From Brachypodius melanocephalos (taxonomy: Eukaryota; Chordata; Aves; Passeriformes; Pycnonotidae), in NCBI GenBank assembly GCA_013398615.1, contig VZSR01003798.1:10415542-10479541 (forward strand): a stretch of DNA of 64,000 nt, in the 5' to 3' direction. Under the pieces are notes generated by a model. That model was not told the DNA's origin. It did not search any database and saw nothing but the letters and a program-made list of their open reading frames with translations. The position numbers and the translations under genes were made by a program. Below, one piece after another: positions 63,552 through 64,000 of the stretch (the stretch's first letter is position 1; every line of letters starts with the position of its first letter).

Positions 63552-64000
63552 CTATACAATGTCATAAAAGGAATAAAGAACATAAGTCTTGCTGTCAAGT
63601 TGTGCGATTCAGATACAGCTATAAAACTGTGTGCCTTTTATTTCTGTTGATTTTTGTTGGAGCATTTGACAAGTGAACAGAGCTACCATTTCTCAGCCTG
63701 ATGAAGGATAAATCAATCATTAACACCTACAAACATTTTATGAGAGGCAGAGCACCAGTGAAATTGATCTCTGCCCATAGGCTTCTCCCAGCTCCAAAGA
63801 ATTGCACAAAAACACTGAATTCTGTAGCTCGGTTCCAACATAACTAATATACAAGCAGGCAGCATCACAACATACCTCAAGCTATACACTAAAAGCAAGA
63901 AGTTGAGAAAACATCTCTAATAAAAAGGAGGATTTCTAGATTACTCAGCACTCCCTGGCTCTCCAAACAAAGTGGTAACAGAAGTTCTATCCATGGTGGT
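63552..64000 (-). other. AP4E1: AP4E1 intron, continues past the right edge
   Basis: No further AP4E1 exon is recognisable in these 449 bp. The open frame at 63898-63713 does not resemble adaptin and lacks clear splice sites. Confidence 0.7.

Noticed and set aside
63713..63898. 61-codon minus-strand frame as a further AP4E1 exon
   Set aside because: The translation does not resemble adaptin and no good splice sites bound it.

Overview
This window is nuclear DNA of a vertebrate, most likely a bird from a draft assembly. It contains two genes I can identify with confidence and a large amount of non-coding sequence. The bird call rests on degraded CR1-type retrotransposon tails, low visible repeat density, compact introns in the gene at the right edge, and gene order. 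Turtles and crocodilians also carry CR1, so the class is an inference. Two runs of exactly 100 N (13185-13284 and 27007-27106) are assembly gaps.

The first gene is TNFAIP8L3 (TIPE3) on the + strand. Its main coding exon, 54710-55272, encodes nearly the whole conserved TIPE domain. The exon opens with a split glycine codon, so the start codon must lie in an upstream exon. I could not find that exon in readable sequence. The best place for it is the strong CpG island at about 13.14-13.66 kb, which is interrupted by the first gap. If so, 13.7-54.7 kb is one intron of about 41 kb. The 3' UTR follows from 55273, with candidate polyadenylation signals at 56839 and 57701.

The second gene is AP4E1 on the - strand, entering from the right edge. 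Its last three coding exons (63551-63367, 62673-62516, 62089-61929) join in frame and encode the last 167 residues of the AP-4 epsilon subunit, ending at a TAA. A 3' UTR of about 2 kb probably runs to about 59.9 kb. The two genes are tail to tail, as in mammals, where CYP19A1 lies beyond the 5' side of TNFAIP8L3. No CYP19A1 exon was recognised here.

The rest holds small-scale structure only: a nine-unit 32-38 bp minisatellite beside the CpG island, a four-unit 31 bp minisatellite, a G-quadruplex-type block next to a 31 bp duplication, a 30 bp perfect palindrome, a diverged 65 bp duplication beside a small CpG cluster, short tandem duplications, homopolymer tracts and CR1 remnants. Most open frames elsewhere are chance. 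I saw no bacterial-type system, CRISPR array, viral gene or undescribed multi-gene system. The two genes do not work together: TIPE3 acts in phosphoinositide signalling at the plasma membrane, and AP4E1 in cargo sorting at the trans-Golgi network.
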